The notes: a model not told the origin generated them from the sequence alone. A stretch of DNA of 64,000 nt from Martinezella lusitana (GCF_010668395.1 NZ_WUEY01000002.1:1-64000), one strand, 5' to 3'; shown: positions 27,617 through 36,732, numbered from the stretch's first letter. Numbers and translations: made by a program.

Positions 27617-27685
27617 ATGTTCGTGATGTATGCCGCAGCCCCTGTCGCAGGGGGAATGATGGCGAAGTGGCCGTGCAATGCCTAA
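27617..27685 (+). CDS. Leader ORF of about 22 codons, coupled to eryA
   Basis: ATG at 27617 follows GGGGAGGA (27603-27610) at ideal spacing and opens a 22-codon frame (MFVMYAAAPVAGG...) ending TAA at 27683-27685. An ATG at 27611 would add two codons. The stop lies inside the beginning of eryA, whose own ATG at 27678 has no good ribosome binding site. Translation of eryA therefore probably depends on ribosomes that have read this leader. A CCCCTG/CAGGGG hairpin lies within it. It may be a regulatory leader peptide; its sequence matches nothing I know. Confidence 0.45.
   Translation: MFVMYAAAPVAGGMMAKWPCNA
27639..27653 (+). repeat. Hairpin inside the eryA leader ORF
   Basis: CCCCTG (27639-27644), loop TCG, CAGGGG (27648-27653). 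The stem lies within the leader frame, 25 bases ahead of the eryA start codon, where ribosome passage would melt it. Confidence 0.4.
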
Positions 27686-29228
27686 GAGTGACGGGATCAT
27701 CATCGGGATCGATGCGGGGACGTCCGTTCTGAAGGCTGTCGCCTTCGAATTGTCCGGAAAGCAGATCGCTTCCGCATCGGCGCGCAATCGTTATGAGACC
27801 GGCGAAGACGGTTCGGTCACGCAGTCGCTTGGGCAGACCTGGGCGGATTGCGTGAGCGCGTTGCGTGGTCTTGGAGCGAAGGTCGAGAACCTTGCGGCGC
27901 GCACGGCGGCGATAGCCGTTACCGGTCAGGGCGACGGAACCTGGCTCGTCGGCGCCGGCAATGCTCCGGTCGACGATGCCTGGCTTTGGCTCGACGCCCG
28001 GGCCGCATCGACGGTCACGCGTCTGAGCGCCATGGCGGGCAACCGCGCCCGTTTCGAGGCGACCGGCACTGGCCTGAACACCTGCCAGCAGGGCGCGCAG
28101 CTCGCCCATATGGACCGCTTCATGCCGGAGCTTCTGGATCGGGCGGAGACGGCGCTGCATTGTAAGGACTGGCTCTACCTGAACCTCACGGGCGTGCGCG
28201 CGACAGATCCGTCGGAGGCAAGCTTTACCTTCGGCAATTTCCGCGATCGCCAATATGATCCGGTCGTGATCGATGCGCTCGGTCTTGCGCGCCGGCGTTC
28301 GCTCCTGCCTGAAATCATCGATGGAACCGAGATCAGCCACCCGCTGACGGCCGCCGCCGCCGAGGCCGCCGGCCTGCTTGCCGGGACGCCGGTCTGTCTC
28401 GGTTATGTCGACATGGTCATGACGGCGCTCGGCGCCGGCGTGCGCACCGGCGGCCATAACGCAGCCTGCTCGACGATCGGGTCGACGGGCGTGCATATGC
28501 GCGCCAAGGCGGTAGCCGACGTCCAGCTCAATAGCGAGGGGACGGGATATGTCATTGCCCTGCCGATCCCCGGGATCGTGACCCAGGTCCAGACCAATAT
28601 GGGCGCGACGATCAATATCGACTGGATCCTGCGGATCGCCGCGGATCTGATGTCCGCGAGCGGCAGCAGGATTTCCTATTCGGATCTCATTCCGCGCATC
28701 GATGACTGGTTTGCCGAGGCGCGTCCGACGAACCTTCTCTATCACCCCTATATTTCCGAGGCGGGCGAGCGCGGTCCCTTCGTCAATGCGCATGCCCGTG
28801 CCGGCTTTACCGGACTTTCCACGCGGCACGGCTTTGCCGACATGTTGAGGGCCGTCGTCGAAGGCCTCGGCATGGCGACGCGCGATTGCTATGCGGCCAT
28901 GGGCGACATGCCGTCCGAACTGCGCATTACCGGCGGTGCGGCCCGCTCGCGCGCGCTGCGCGGATCGCTTTCCGCCGCCGTCAACGCGCCGGTGCGGATT
29001 TCGGAGCGTGAAGAGGCGGGCGCCGCCGGTGTCGCGATGATGGCAGCTGTCGCCATCGGCGCCTATCAGGACATGGACAGCTGTATCGCCGATTGGGTGA
29101 CGCCGCTGCTCGGAGAGGCCGAGGCGCCGAATGCGGAAAATGCCGAACGCTATGACCGCTTGTTCGACGCCTACAAGGACGTGCGGCAGGCGATCGCTCC
29201 CGCCTGGGACAAGCTGGCCCGGCCTTAG
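27678..29228 (+). CDS. eryA: Erythritol kinase (FGGY family)
   Basis: The 516-residue FGGY kinase phosphorylates erythritol to a tetritol phosphate. Seen are the phosphate loop IIIGIDAGTSVLKAV, the substrate segment VTGQGDGTWL, the GCST-like ATP motif CSTIGSTGVH and the second signature RITGGAARSRAL. Assignment rests on context as much as sequence: it heads eryA-eryB-eryC-eryD-eryR-eryH-eryI, the order known for erythritol loci of rhizobia and Brucella. It has little similarity to the LyxK-like kinase at 19844. The start overlaps the leader ORF stop. Cytoplasmic. Confidence 0.92.
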   Translation: MPKSDGIIIGIDAGTSVLKAVAFELSGKQIASASARNRYETGEDGSVTQSLGQTWADCVSALRGLGAKVENLAARTAAIAVTGQGDGTWLVGAGNAPVDDAWLWLDARAASTVTRLSAMAGNRARFEATGTGLNTCQQGAQLAHMDRFMPELLDRAETALHCKDWLYLNLTGVRATDPSEASFTFGNFRDRQYDPVVIDALGLARRRSLLPEIIDGTEISHPLTAAAAEAAGLLAGTPVCLGYVDMVMTALGAGVRTGGHNAACSTIGSTGVHMRAKAVADVQLNSEGTGYVIALPIPGIVTQVQTNMGATINIDWILRIAADLMSASGSRISYSDLIPRIDDWFAEARPTNLLYHPYISEAGERGPFVNAHARAGFTGLSTRHGFADMLRAVVEGLGMATRDCYAAMGDMPSELRITGGAARSRALRGSLSAAVNAPVRISEREEAGAAGVAMMAAVAIGAYQDMDSCIADWVTPLLGEAEAPNAENAERYDRLFDAYKDVRQAIAPAWDKLARP

Positions 29229-29306
29229 CCCTGGAATTGGCCGGAGAGCGAGCGCCGCCGGAGAAATTTGATTTGATGATGCCCAGTGCATCCGAAGGAG
29301 CATGAC

Positions 29307-30818
29307 ATGATGGAACCGGAAATCTTTGATCTTTTCGTGATCGGTGGAGGCATCAACGGTGCCGGCATCGCTCGCGATGCGGCCGGCCGGGGCCTTTCGG
29401 TGATGATGTGCGAGAAGGGCGACCTTGCGGAGGGAACGTCCTCGCGCTCCGGCAAGCTGGTGCATGGCGGTCTGCGCTATCTCGAATACTACGAATTCCG
29501 TCTGGTGCGCGAGGCATTGATCGAGCGCGAGGTTCTCCTGAATTCGGCAAGCCACATCATCTGGCCGATGCGCTTTGTGCTGCCGCACAGCCCGACGGAT
29601 CGTCCGGCCTGGCTCGTCCGCCTTGGGCTGTTCCTCTACGATCATCTCGGCGGCCGCAAGAAGCTGCCGGGCACGCGCTCGCTGGATCTTCATCGCGACC
29701 CGGAAGGCGCGCCGATTCTCGATCAGTATTCCAAGGGGTTTGAGTATTCCGACTGCTGGGTCGATGACGCCCGGCTCGTCGTCCTCAATGCGATCGATGC
29801 TTCGGCAAAAGGCGCGCGGATCCTGACGCGGACCGCGTGCGTCAGCGCCCGTCGCGATCAGGGAACCTGGGTCGTCCAGGTGCGCGACCAGCGCTCCGGC
29901 GAGGTACGGACCGTGCGCGCCCGGGTGCTGGTCAATGCGGCAGGGCCCTGGGTCAATGACATCATCGGCCGCGTCGTCGGTTCGAACAGCCAGCGCAGTG
30001 TCCGGCTCGTCAAGGGCAGTCACATCATCGTTCCGAAGTTCTGGAGCGGTCAGCAGGCCTATCTCGTCCAGAACCACGACAAGCGCGTCATCTTCATCAA
30101 CCCGTATGAAGGCGATAAGGCGCTGATCGGCACGACCGACATTCCCTATGAAGGCAGGCCTGAAGAGGTGGCAGCCGACGAGAAGGAAATCGATTATCTG
30201 ATCACGGCCGTCAATCGCTACTTCAAGGAGAAGCTGCGCCGCTCCGATGTGCTCGAAAGCTTCTCCGGCGTTCGCCCGCTGTTCGACGATGGCAAGGGCA
30301 ATCCTTCGGCCGTCACGCGTGACTACGTGTTCGATCTCGACGAGACCGGCGGTGCGCCGCTCTTGAGCGTCTTTGGCGGCAAGATCACCACGTTCCGCAA
30401 GCTCTCCGAGCATGCGATGCAGCGGCTTGCCAAATTCTTCCCGAAGATGGGGGGCGACTGGACCCGCAGCGCCACTCTTCCCGGCGGCGAGATTCCGAAT
30501 GCCGATTATGTCGCCTTTTCCGATGCGCTACGCTCGGCCTATCCCTGGATGCCGCGCGCGCTCGTCAACCACTACGGCCATCTCTATGGCGCGCGCACCA
30601 GCCAGATCGTTGGTGACGTCACCTCGCTGGCGGGGCTTGGCCGTCATTTCGGCGGCAATCTCTACGAGGCCGAAGTCCGCTATCTCGCGGCCTCTGAGTG
30701 GGCGCAGACGGCGGAAGACGTCTTGAAGCGCCGCACCAAGGAAGGCCTGCGCATGACGGCCGAAGAGAAGGCGGCTTTCTCTGCCTGGTTCGATGCCGAA
30801 CTGGCGCTTGCCGCCTGA
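29307..30818 (+). CDS. eryB: Erythritol-4-phosphate dehydrogenase (GlpD family)
   Basis: About 503 residues of the FAD-dependent GlpD family: FVIGGGINGAGIARDAAGRG binds FAD, followed by SSRSGKLVHGGLRYLEYYE, RVLVNAAGPWVND and the C-terminal FGGKITTFRKL. In the erythritol pathway it oxidises the EryA product to a tetrulose phosphate and feeds electrons to the respiratory quinone pool. GAAGGAG precedes the ATG at 29307; the longer frame to 29286 is not needed. It lies 78 bases behind eryA and 29 bases before eryC. Confidence 0.92.
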   Translation: MMEPEIFDLFVIGGGINGAGIARDAAGRGLSVMMCEKGDLAEGTSSRSGKLVHGGLRYLEYYEFRLVREALIEREVLLNSASHIIWPMRFVLPHSPTDRPAWLVRLGLFLYDHLGGRKKLPGTRSLDLHRDPEGAPILDQYSKGFEYSDCWVDDARLVVLNAIDASAKGARILTRTACVSARRDQGTWVVQVRDQRSGEVRTVRARVLVNAAGPWVNDIIGRVVGSNSQRSVRLVKGSHIIVPKFWSGQQAYLVQNHDKRVIFINPYEGDKALIGTTDIPYEGRPEEVAADEKEIDYLITAVNRYFKEKLRRSDVLESFSGVRPLFDDGKGNPSAVTRDYVFDLDETGGAPLLSVFGGKITTFRKLSEHAMQRLAKFFPKMGGDWTRSATLPGGEIPNADYVAFSDALRSAYPWMPRALVNHYGHLYGARTSQIVGDVTSLAGLGRHFGGNLYEAEVRYLAASEWAQTAEDVLKRRTKEGLRMTAEEKAAFSAWFDAELALAA

Positions 30819-30847
30819 ACGAACAGACCTTTGCCGGGAGACCGTAA

Positions 30848-31780
30848 ATGCCCTTGACGCTTTCACTCAACACCAATCCGCTGGTGAACCGCTTTGCCGA
30901 GGCGGCCGATTTGATCGAGACCGTGGCGCGCGATCTGCGCATTCGCGACCTGCAGCTCACCCACGAGTTCATCAATCCGAGCTGGCAGGCGCCCGTGATC
31001 CGCCGGCTGACGCGGGATATGCAGGCAGCGCTGAAGCGTACCGGCGTTCGTGTGACATCAGGCATGACCGGTCCTTATGGCCGTCTCAACCATTTCGGCC
31101 ATCCGGACAGGGATGTCCGGCGCTATTATGTCGACTGGTTCAAGGCCTTCGCCGATATAACGGCCGATCTCGGCGGTCATTCCGTCGGCACGCAGTTCGC
31201 GATCTTCACCTACAAGGATTACGACGATCCGGTCCGGCGCGAGGAACTGATCGAGATCGCCATCGATTGCTGGGGCGAGGTGGCTGAACATGCGCGCGCT
31301 GCCGGTCTCTCCTACATCTTCTGGGAGCCGATGAGCATCGGCCGCGAATTCGGCGAGACCATTCAGGCATGCGTAGCCTTGCAGGACCGGCTGACCAAGG
31401 CTCCGTTCGCCATACCGATGTGGATGATGGCCGATATCGATCATGGCGATGTCACCTCGTCCAATCCCGACGACTATGACCCCTATGCCTGGGCGCGTGC
31501 CGTGCCGAAGGTTTCGCCGATCATCCACATCAAGCAGAGCCTGATGGACAAGGGCGGCCATCGTCCCTTTACGGCGGAATTTAACGCCAAGGGCCGGATC
31601 CAACCCGAACCGCTGCTGAAGGCATTTGCCGAAGGCGGTGCCAAGGACAATGAAATCTGCCTGGAGCTGTCGTTCAAGGAGCGTGAACCCAACGATCGCC
31701 AGGTCATCTCGCAGATTGCCGAAAGTGTTGCCTTCTGGGCGCCTCATATCGACACGGGCGTCGGCGACTTGCATATCTAG
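30848..31780 (+). CDS. eryC: Tetrulose-phosphate epimerase/isomerase EryC
   Basis: The 310-residue protein is a TIM-barrel sugar-phosphate isomerase/epimerase of the AP-endonuclease-2 type. Metal-ligand candidates are the glutamate in FWEPMSIGRE, the DIDHGD segment, the histidine in PIIHIKQS and the glutamate in CLELSF. Work on Brucella showed EryC to be one of three isomerases that carry the EryB product to D-erythrose 4-phosphate. GGGAG precedes the ATG. Tightly placed between eryB and eryD. Confidence 0.88.
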   Translation: MPLTLSLNTNPLVNRFAEAADLIETVARDLRIRDLQLTHEFINPSWQAPVIRRLTRDMQAALKRTGVRVTSGMTGPYGRLNHFGHPDRDVRRYYVDWFKAFADITADLGGHSVGTQFAIFTYKDYDDPVRREELIEIAIDCWGEVAEHARAAGLSYIFWEPMSIGREFGETIQACVALQDRLTKAPFAIPMWMMADIDHGDVTSSNPDDYDPYAWARAVPKVSPIIHIKQSLMDKGGHRPFTAEFNAKGRIQPEPLLKAFAEGGAKDNEICLELSFKEREPNDRQVISQIAESVAFWAPHIDTGVGDLHI

Positions 31781-31908
31781 CGGCTGGAGCGGCCGAGTCT
31801 GGAATCGTCAAGCTGCCACCTTCTCAAGAGCGAGGTGGAAGCTTGATCTGACGGCCGGAGAGAAAGCAGGCGAGGGGTTATGCGGAAAGAAATGAAAGGG
31901 AACGGTCG

Positions 31909-32853
31909 ATGACGGATGCGGATGCTTCGCTCGCCGTACGGGCGGCCTGGTTGCACTATGCCGGCGGACTGACGCAGTCCGAGGTGGCAAAGCGTCTCGG
32001 CGTTCCCTCGGTCAAGGCACATAGGCTGATCGCGCGCGCGGTCGCCGAGGGCGTCGTCAAGGTAACGATCAACGGCGATATCGTCGAGTGCGTCGAACTT
32101 GAAACGGAACTGGCGGCGCGGTTCGGCCTGCAATATTGTGAGGTCGCGCCCGATCTCGGCGAAGCGGGCTTCGAATTTCGCGCGTTGGGGCAGGCGGGCG
32201 CCGGCTTTCTGCGGCGTGAGATCGAGAGCGGCAACAACAAGGTCATCGGGCTTGGCCACGGGCGAACGCTCTCTTCCGCTGTTCATCACATGTCGCGCGT
32301 CAATGCCAAGGATTTGCGTTTCGTCTCGTTGCTTGGCGGTCTGACGAGAAACTACGCGGCCAACCCATATGACGTGATGCATCGTATTGCCGAGAAAACC
32401 GGAATGCAGTCGCATGTGATGCCGGTGCCTTTCTTTGCCAACACGCGGGAAGATCGGGACGTGCTGCTTGCCCAGCGTGGCGTGAAGGAAGTCTTCGATC
32501 TCGCAAATGGCGCCGATCTCAAGCTTGTCGGTCTCGGCACGGTGGATACCGACGCCCAGCTCGTTCTCTCGGGAATGGTCGAGCCGAAGGAGATCAGGGA
32601 AATTACGGCGGCAGGCGGCGTCGGTGAAATTCTCGGTCATTTTTTCGATGCCGATGGCAATATTCTGGAGACGACGCTGACGGCGCGCACGCTTTCGGCT
32701 TCGCTCCCGCGCAGCGAAAGCGAGCGGCTTGTGGCCCTTTCCGGCGGGTTGCCGAAGGTCGAGGCCATCCGTGCCGTTCTGAAGAGCCGCTGTCTCTACG
32801 GACTGATCACGGATGAGAAGACGGCACGGGTGCTGTTGAAAGCAGACGCTTGA
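31909..32853 (+). CDS. eryD: Erythritol operon regulator EryD (SorC family)
   Basis: The 314-residue protein has an N-terminal helix-turn-helix (LHYAGGLTQSEVAKRLGVPSVKAHRLIARAV, given in part) and the SorC sugar-binding domain, with the conserved GLGHGRTLSSAV and LGTVD motifs. EryD represses the ery operon and is relieved by erythritol in Brucella. It shares its domain with the N-terminal half of the DhaK fusion at 55100. AAAGGG lies nine bases upstream of the ATG. The 128-base gap from eryC is the largest within the first part of the operon. Confidence 0.9.
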   Translation: MTDADASLAVRAAWLHYAGGLTQSEVAKRLGVPSVKAHRLIARAVAEGVVKVTINGDIVECVELETELAARFGLQYCEVAPDLGEAGFEFRALGQAGAGFLRREIESGNNKVIGLGHGRTLSSAVHHMSRVNAKDLRFVSLLGGLTRNYAANPYDVMHRIAEKTGMQSHVMPVPFFANTREDRDVLLAQRGVKEVFDLANGADLKLVGLGTVDTDAQLVLSGMVEPKEIREITAAGGVGEILGHFFDADGNILETTLTARTLSASLPRSESERLVALSGGLPKVEAIRAVLKSRCLYGLITDEKTARVLLKADA

Positions 32854-32881
32854 TATCGCCGCATGAGAACACGAATCCATC

Positions 32882-32930
32882 TCAACATAACAAACATAAT
32901 GTTGAATTGTGAGATTTCGATGTTATATTC
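32882..32930. promoter_or_regulatory. Candidate operator/promoter region of eryR
   Basis: TCAACAT (32882-32888) and ATGTTGA (32899-32905) form a 7-bp dyad. On the minus strand the interval reads as two TTATGTT elements in tandem. GATGTTATATTC follows at 32919-32930. The TATGTT core recurs at the two candidate operators around 27.0-27.4 kb. This supports autoregulation by EryR and a separate promoter for eryR-eryH-eryI. Confidence 0.45.
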
Positions 32931-32968
32931 GTATAGTTCCAATTTCGGGCCAATGGCCGGAGTGCAAG

Positions 32969-33745
32969 GTGAAACGGGAAGAGCGCCAGCAATCGATCAT
33001 CAATCTGCTTGTCGAGAACAAGACCGTCGATCTTGACGAACTGGCCGATCGTTTCGCTGTGTCCAAGATGACGATCCATCGCGATCTCGACGACCTCGAG
33101 CAGGCCGGCGTGCTGCGCAAGGTTCGCGGCGGCGCGACCATCGATGCCGGGACGCAGTTCGAAAGCGATTTTCGTTTTCGCGAACGTCAGGGTCATGATG
33201 AGAAGCTCGCCATGGCGCGCTCGGCGCTGGAACTGGTCGAGCCCGGCATGACGGTCATGATCAATGACGGTTCGATGGCGGCGGTTCTGGGCGAGATGCT
33301 GCTGCAGAAGCGACCATTGACGCTGATAACCAACAATGCCGCAATCATAGACCGCATGAAGAATGAGGGCGGCATCACGCTGATCGCGCTCGGCGGCGTC
33401 TATTCCGCCAAGTTCAACGCGTTTCTGGGTGTGGTGACGGAGGAGGCGCTGTCGCGGCTAAGGGCCGATATTGCCTTCCTGTCGACGCCGGCCGTTTCCG
33501 GCAAGCTCGCCTATCACATGGACGACAACGTCGTGCGCACGAAACGGGCGATGATTGCATCGGCCGCCAGGACCTGCCTGCTCGTCAACCACAATCGCAT
33601 AGGGCACACCGCCTTGCATGTGATGGCCGATCTTGCCGATTTCGATGCGGTGATCACCGACCATGCGCCCGATGCCACAATCCTTGAGCAACTCCGCCGG
33701 GACGGCATCACCCTGACCATTGCCTCGAACCAGGATATGACATGA
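32969..33745 (+). CDS. eryR: DeoR-family transcriptional regulator of the erythritol locus
   Basis: About 258 residues. The N-terminal helix-turn-helix is typical (ERQQSIINLLVENKTVDLDELADRF), and the DeoR sensor domain carries NDGSMAAVLG, LITNNAAI and LIALGGVY. I start it at the GTG at 32969 since GGAG lies seven bases upstream; the ORF remains open to 32909. It is translationally coupled to the next gene (ATGA). Rhizobial ery loci carry a DeoR regulator between eryD and the isomerases. Its likely sites are the TATGTT repeats upstream and around 27 kb. Confidence 0.86.
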   Translation: MKREERQQSIINLLVENKTVDLDELADRFAVSKMTIHRDLDDLEQAGVLRKVRGGATIDAGTQFESDFRFRERQGHDEKLAMARSALELVEPGMTVMINDGSMAAVLGEMLLQKRPLTLITNNAAIIDRMKNEGGITLIALGGVYSAKFNAFLGVVTEEALSRLRADIAFLSTPAVSGKLAYHMDDNVVRTKRAMIASAARTCLLVNHNRIGHTALHVMADLADFDAVITDHAPDATILEQLRRDGITLTIASNQDMT

Positions 33746-34512
33746 CAGATAGGCCTCGCTATTGGATCGGCACGAGCTGGAAGATGAACAAGACGCTGGC
33801 GGAGGCGCGCGCCTTTGCCGAGGCCTTGCATGCTGCCGATGCCCTGCGGGACGCCCGCATCCAGCGCTTCATTATTCCGCCCTTTACGGCGGTACGGGAA
33901 GTCAAGTCAATCCTTTCCGACAGCTCCGTCAAGGTCGGCGCACAGAACATGCATTGGGCCGACCGGGGTGCCTGGACGGGCGAGATTTCGCCATTGATGC
34001 TGAAGGACTGCAATCTCGACATCGTCGAGCTCGGCCATTCCGAGCGTCGCGAGCATTTCGGCGAGACCAACGAGACCGTGGGCTTGAAGACCGAGGCGGC
34101 CGTCCGCCACGGCCTGATCCCGCTCATCTGCATCGGCGAGACGTTGAACGATCGGGAAAGCGGCCGTGCGACGGACATTCTGAGCGAGCAGGTCGTCGGC
34201 GCGCTTTCCAAGCTTTCCGCTGCGCAGAAGCAGGCCGAAATCCTGCTGGCCTATGAGCCGGTGTGGGCGATCGGTGAAAAGGGGATCCCGGCCGAGCCTT
34301 CCTATGCCGATGCCCGGCAGGCCGAGATCATTGCGGTTGCGCAAAACGTGCTCGGCCGGAAGATTCCGTGCCTCTACGGCGGATCGGTCAATCCGCAAAA
34401 CTGCGAAGAACTCATATCCTGCCCGAACGTAGACGGGCTCTTCATCGGCCGCTCGGCCTGGAATGTCGAAGGTTATCTCGACATCCTCGCCAAGTGCGCC
34501 GCCAAACTCTGA
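33742..34512 (+). CDS. eryH: TpiA-like isomerase of the erythritol pathway (EryH/TpiB)
   Basis: The 256-residue protein has the triosephosphate isomerase active site: lysine in SWKMNKT, histidine in [10 protein letters not shown], glutamate in AYEPVWAIG and the phosphate loop YGGSVNP. In Brucella the equivalent acts on tetrulose phosphates rather than as the main glycolytic enzyme. Its location in the ery operon makes that role likely here. It overlaps eryR by four bases and is followed 11 bases later by eryI. Confidence 0.9.
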   Translation: MTDRPRYWIGTSWKMNKTLAEARAFAEALHAADALRDARIQRFIIPPFTAVREVKSILSDSSVKVGAQNMHWADRGAWTGEISPLMLKDCNLDIVELGHSERREHFGETNETVGLKTEAAVRHGLIPLICIGETLNDRESGRATDILSEQVVGALSKLSAAQKQAEILLAYEPVWAIGEKGIPAEPSYADARQAEIIAVAQNVLGRKIPCLYGGSVNPQNCEELISCPNVDGLFIGRSAWNVEGYLDILAKCAAKL

Positions 34513-34523
34513 GGAGAAATATT

Positions 34524-34979
34524 ATGAAGCTTGCAATTGCTGGAGACAGCGCCGGCGAAGGCCTGGCCAAGGTTCTTGCCGACCACCTGAAGGATCGTTT
34601 CGACGTCAGCGAAGTGTCTCGCACGCCGGATGGTCCGGATGACTTTTATGCCAATCTCGCTGACCGCGTCGCTTCCGGCGTCCTCGATGGCACCTACGAC
34701 AAGGCGATCCTCGTCTGTGGCACCGGCATTGGCGTCAGCATTTCCGCCAACAAGGTGCCGGGCATCCGCGCGGCCCTGACCCATGACACCTATTCGGCGG
34801 AGCGCGCAGCACTGTCGAACAACGCCCAGATCATCACGATGGGCGCCCGCGTCATCGGCACCGAACTTGCCAAGGCCATTGCCGATGCCTTCCTGGCGCA
34901 GACCTTCGACGAGAACGGCCGCTCGGCCGGGAACGTCAAGGCGATCAACGAGGTCGATGCCAAGTACAACGTCCGTTAA
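34524..34979 (+). CDS. eryI: RpiB/LacAB-family isomerase producing D-erythrose 4-phosphate (EryI)
   Basis: The 151-residue protein belongs to the RpiB family. The catalytic cysteine and anion hole lie in [15 protein letters not shown], and [14 protein letters not shown] is also conserved. It is the last isomerase of erythritol breakdown and forms D-erythrose 4-phosphate, which enters the pentose phosphate pathway. GAGGAG precedes the ATG at 34524. It ends the operon and is followed by a clear terminator. Confidence 0.9.
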   Translation: MKLAIAGDSAGEGLAKVLADHLKDRFDVSEVSRTPDGPDDFYANLADRVASGVLDGTYDKAILVCGTGIGVSISANKVPGIRAALTHDTYSAERAALSNNAQIITMGARVIGTELAKAIADAFLAQTFDENGRSAGNVKAINEVDAKYNVR

Positions 34980-35000
34980 GTCCTGTCTCCCAAGACGCGG

Positions 35001-35037
35001 AAAGCCCGGCCGATCCGTCTGATCGACCGGGCTTTTC
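35001..35037. terminator. Intrinsic terminator after eryI (bidirectional)
   Basis: AAAGCCCGGCCGATC (35001-35015) pairs with GATCGACCGGGCTTTT (35021-35036), with an internal mismatch, leaving a five-base loop. A T run follows on the plus strand, and the AAA at the other end gives a T run on the minus strand. It would terminate both the ery operon and the convergent ompW-like gene. Confidence 0.8.
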
Positions 35038-35121
35038 TGTATCTGCGCGATTGTTGCCGCGTCGTGGACAGCGCGTTTGTAGCCTCAGATATGCGCCTCT
35101 ATAGACCCGGACTATCCACTG

Positions 35122-35808
35122 CTAGAAGCGATAGGTGATACCTGCGCCAACCAGCCAGGGGTCGAGTTTTGCCTTTCCGCTGACATTGGCGCCGCCGACC
35201 GTTGCATCGAAATCCGGGCGCAGGAAAATCTTCTTCACATCGAGGTTGGCGCCCCAGTGTTGGTCAAACATATAATCGAAGCCTGCCTGCAGCGCGACGC
35301 CGAACGTATTTTTTACATCGAGGCTGTCCGCGCTCTTGCCGGACTGGTTGTAGAAAACCGTATAGTTCACGCCGGCGCCGATATAGGGCTTGAAGGCGCC
35401 GAAATCGGTGAAATGATATTGCAACGTCAATGTCGGCGGCAGCAGCCAGGTCTTGCCGACTTCGCCGAGCCCCGCAATCGAGCCCTTGCCATAAATCTTG
35501 GAGGACGTCGTGCCGAGGATCAGTTCCGCGGCGATGTTGTCGGTGAAGAAATAGGAGACGTCGAATTCCGGGATGACCGAATTGGATGACGATAGGCCCG
35601 ATCCGGCGATCCCGTCCACGCGACCGGAATCGTTGGTGATCACGCCGAGAGCACGCAAGCGAATCTGCCAGGGGCTCTGCGTGTTCGGTGCATCGGCGGG
35701 TGCCGCCGGTGCGGTCGCTGTCGCGAGGTCCGCTGCCGCTGCCGCGCCGCATCCGGCAATCATCATGCCTGTGGCGATAGCTCCGACGATGATCCAGTTT
35801 CCGCTCAT
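35122..35808 (-). CDS. OmpW-family outer membrane protein
   Basis: A 228-residue exported protein with a signal peptide (MSGNWIIVGAIATGMMIAG). Alternating hydrophobic/polar strands expected of an eight-stranded barrel follow, and it ends in a C-terminal aromatic residue (GAGITYRF) recognised for outer-membrane insertion. Blocks such as IPEFDVSYFFTDNIAAELILG and LQYHFTDFGAFKPYIGAGVNY are typical of OmpW. OmpW proteins form small hydrophobic channels. AAGGG precedes the ATG. It is monocistronic, converging with eryI. Confidence 0.9.
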   Translation of the reverse strand: MSGNWIIVGAIATGMMIAGCGAAAAADLATATAPAAPADAPNTQSPWQIRLRALGVITNDSGRVDGIAGSGLSSSNSVIPEFDVSYFFTDNIAAELILGTTSSKIYGKGSIAGLGEVGKTWLLPPTLTLQYHFTDFGAFKPYIGAGVNYTVFYNQSGKSADSLDVKNTFGVALQAGFDYMFDQHWGANLDVKKIFLRPDFDATVGGANVSGKAKLDPWLVGAGITYRF

Positions 35809-36069
35809 TATGTCAGCCCTTTCAATGACGAATATTTTCGCTATGAATCAACCTATTGGGGCCTAGGTCGTGGCGATTTGAGCTAGATCAAAGACATGGT
35901 GATTTATCGGCGGCCTGTCCCTGTCACCGGAAAGCGATGCGGGGCGTGTCGCTTGCGTCCCGGCTGACGCCGAGCGAGACGGCAGGATTTCAGTTCCGCA
36001 TCACCAATGCTTCAGCGCTTTGTCAGACGTCATTGCTAAAGCACGGCCGTATTCTCCTGGACGACGGCA

Positions 36070-36687
36070 TTGGCGCGCAAGACTGCAATCATCGTCGGCA
36101 ACGGAAAGCCGGAGCACGATCTCTCCGGAATCGTGGACGACGCGCAATTCGTGATGCGCTTCAACGAGCCCAACCTTGCCGGAGGCATGAGCGGCGAGCG
36201 CACCGACATGGTCATGCTGGCCGCATCGAGCAAGATCCTGTACCGGCGGCTGATCGATCCCGGTTTCACGGACAATGCCGCGCTGAAGGCGGCAAAAGTC
36301 CTGATGCTCGCCTATCACCCTGATATCATCCGCAGATATCATCCGCGCCCCAACATCTTCCAGCGCTTGCGCGGCAGGAGGGCCGATTGGACGATGCAAG
36401 CGATCGACGTGATGGGCAAGGCCGGCAAGGAGATCCGCATCATGCCGCCGCAGACCTACATTGATGGCTGCAACGAGCTTGATATTGCAGGGTCTCAAAT
36501 GCGCAAGGTCTTTCCGAGTACCGGCTTCCTTGGCATCCGCTATACGCTCGCAAATTTCCCCGCGTCCGAATGGGACGTCAAGCTATGCGGTTTCAGCTGG
36601 GAAGGATGGAAACGGCATGACTGGCGGAATGAGCGTGCCTGGATCGAAAACAAGATCGCGACCGATCGCGTCAGCCTGCTTGTCTGA
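36070..36687 (+). CDS. GT29 (sialyltransferase)-like glycosyltransferase domain protein
   Basis: The 205-residue product starts at TTG (36070), the only start downstream of an in-frame stop, and lacks a clear ribosome binding site. Features recall the sialyltransferase (GT29) fold: the first motif IIVGNG followed by VMRFNEPN, a second motif with FPSTGFLGIRYTL and LCGFSW, and an H-x4-E pattern in KRHDWRNER. Similar rhizobial proteins sometimes carry uninformative names such as urease operon accessory protein, although no urease gene is near. No signal peptide or membrane segment. Function unproven; a sugar transferase acting on a surface polysaccharide is my inference. Confidence 0.6.
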   Translation: MARKTAIIVGNGKPEHDLSGIVDDAQFVMRFNEPNLAGGMSGERTDMVMLAASSKILYRRLIDPGFTDNAALKAAKVLMLAYHPDIIRRYHPRPNIFQRLRGRRADWTMQAIDVMGKAGKEIRIMPPQTYIDGCNELDIAGSQMRKVFPSTGFLGIRYTLANFPASEWDVKLCGFSWEGWKRHDWRNERAWIENKIATDRVSLLV

Positions 36688-36732
36688 ATCGCGATGTTCC
36701 CGGCTGCGAGCGCCTGGCGGCGCGATGTGCGG

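Noticed and set aside
27585..30413. 942-codon open frame on the minus strand
   Set aside because: It is antisense to eryA and eryB, which are clearly recognisable; the product has the arginine/histidine/aspartate-rich composition of a GC-rich shadow frame and no ribosome binding site.
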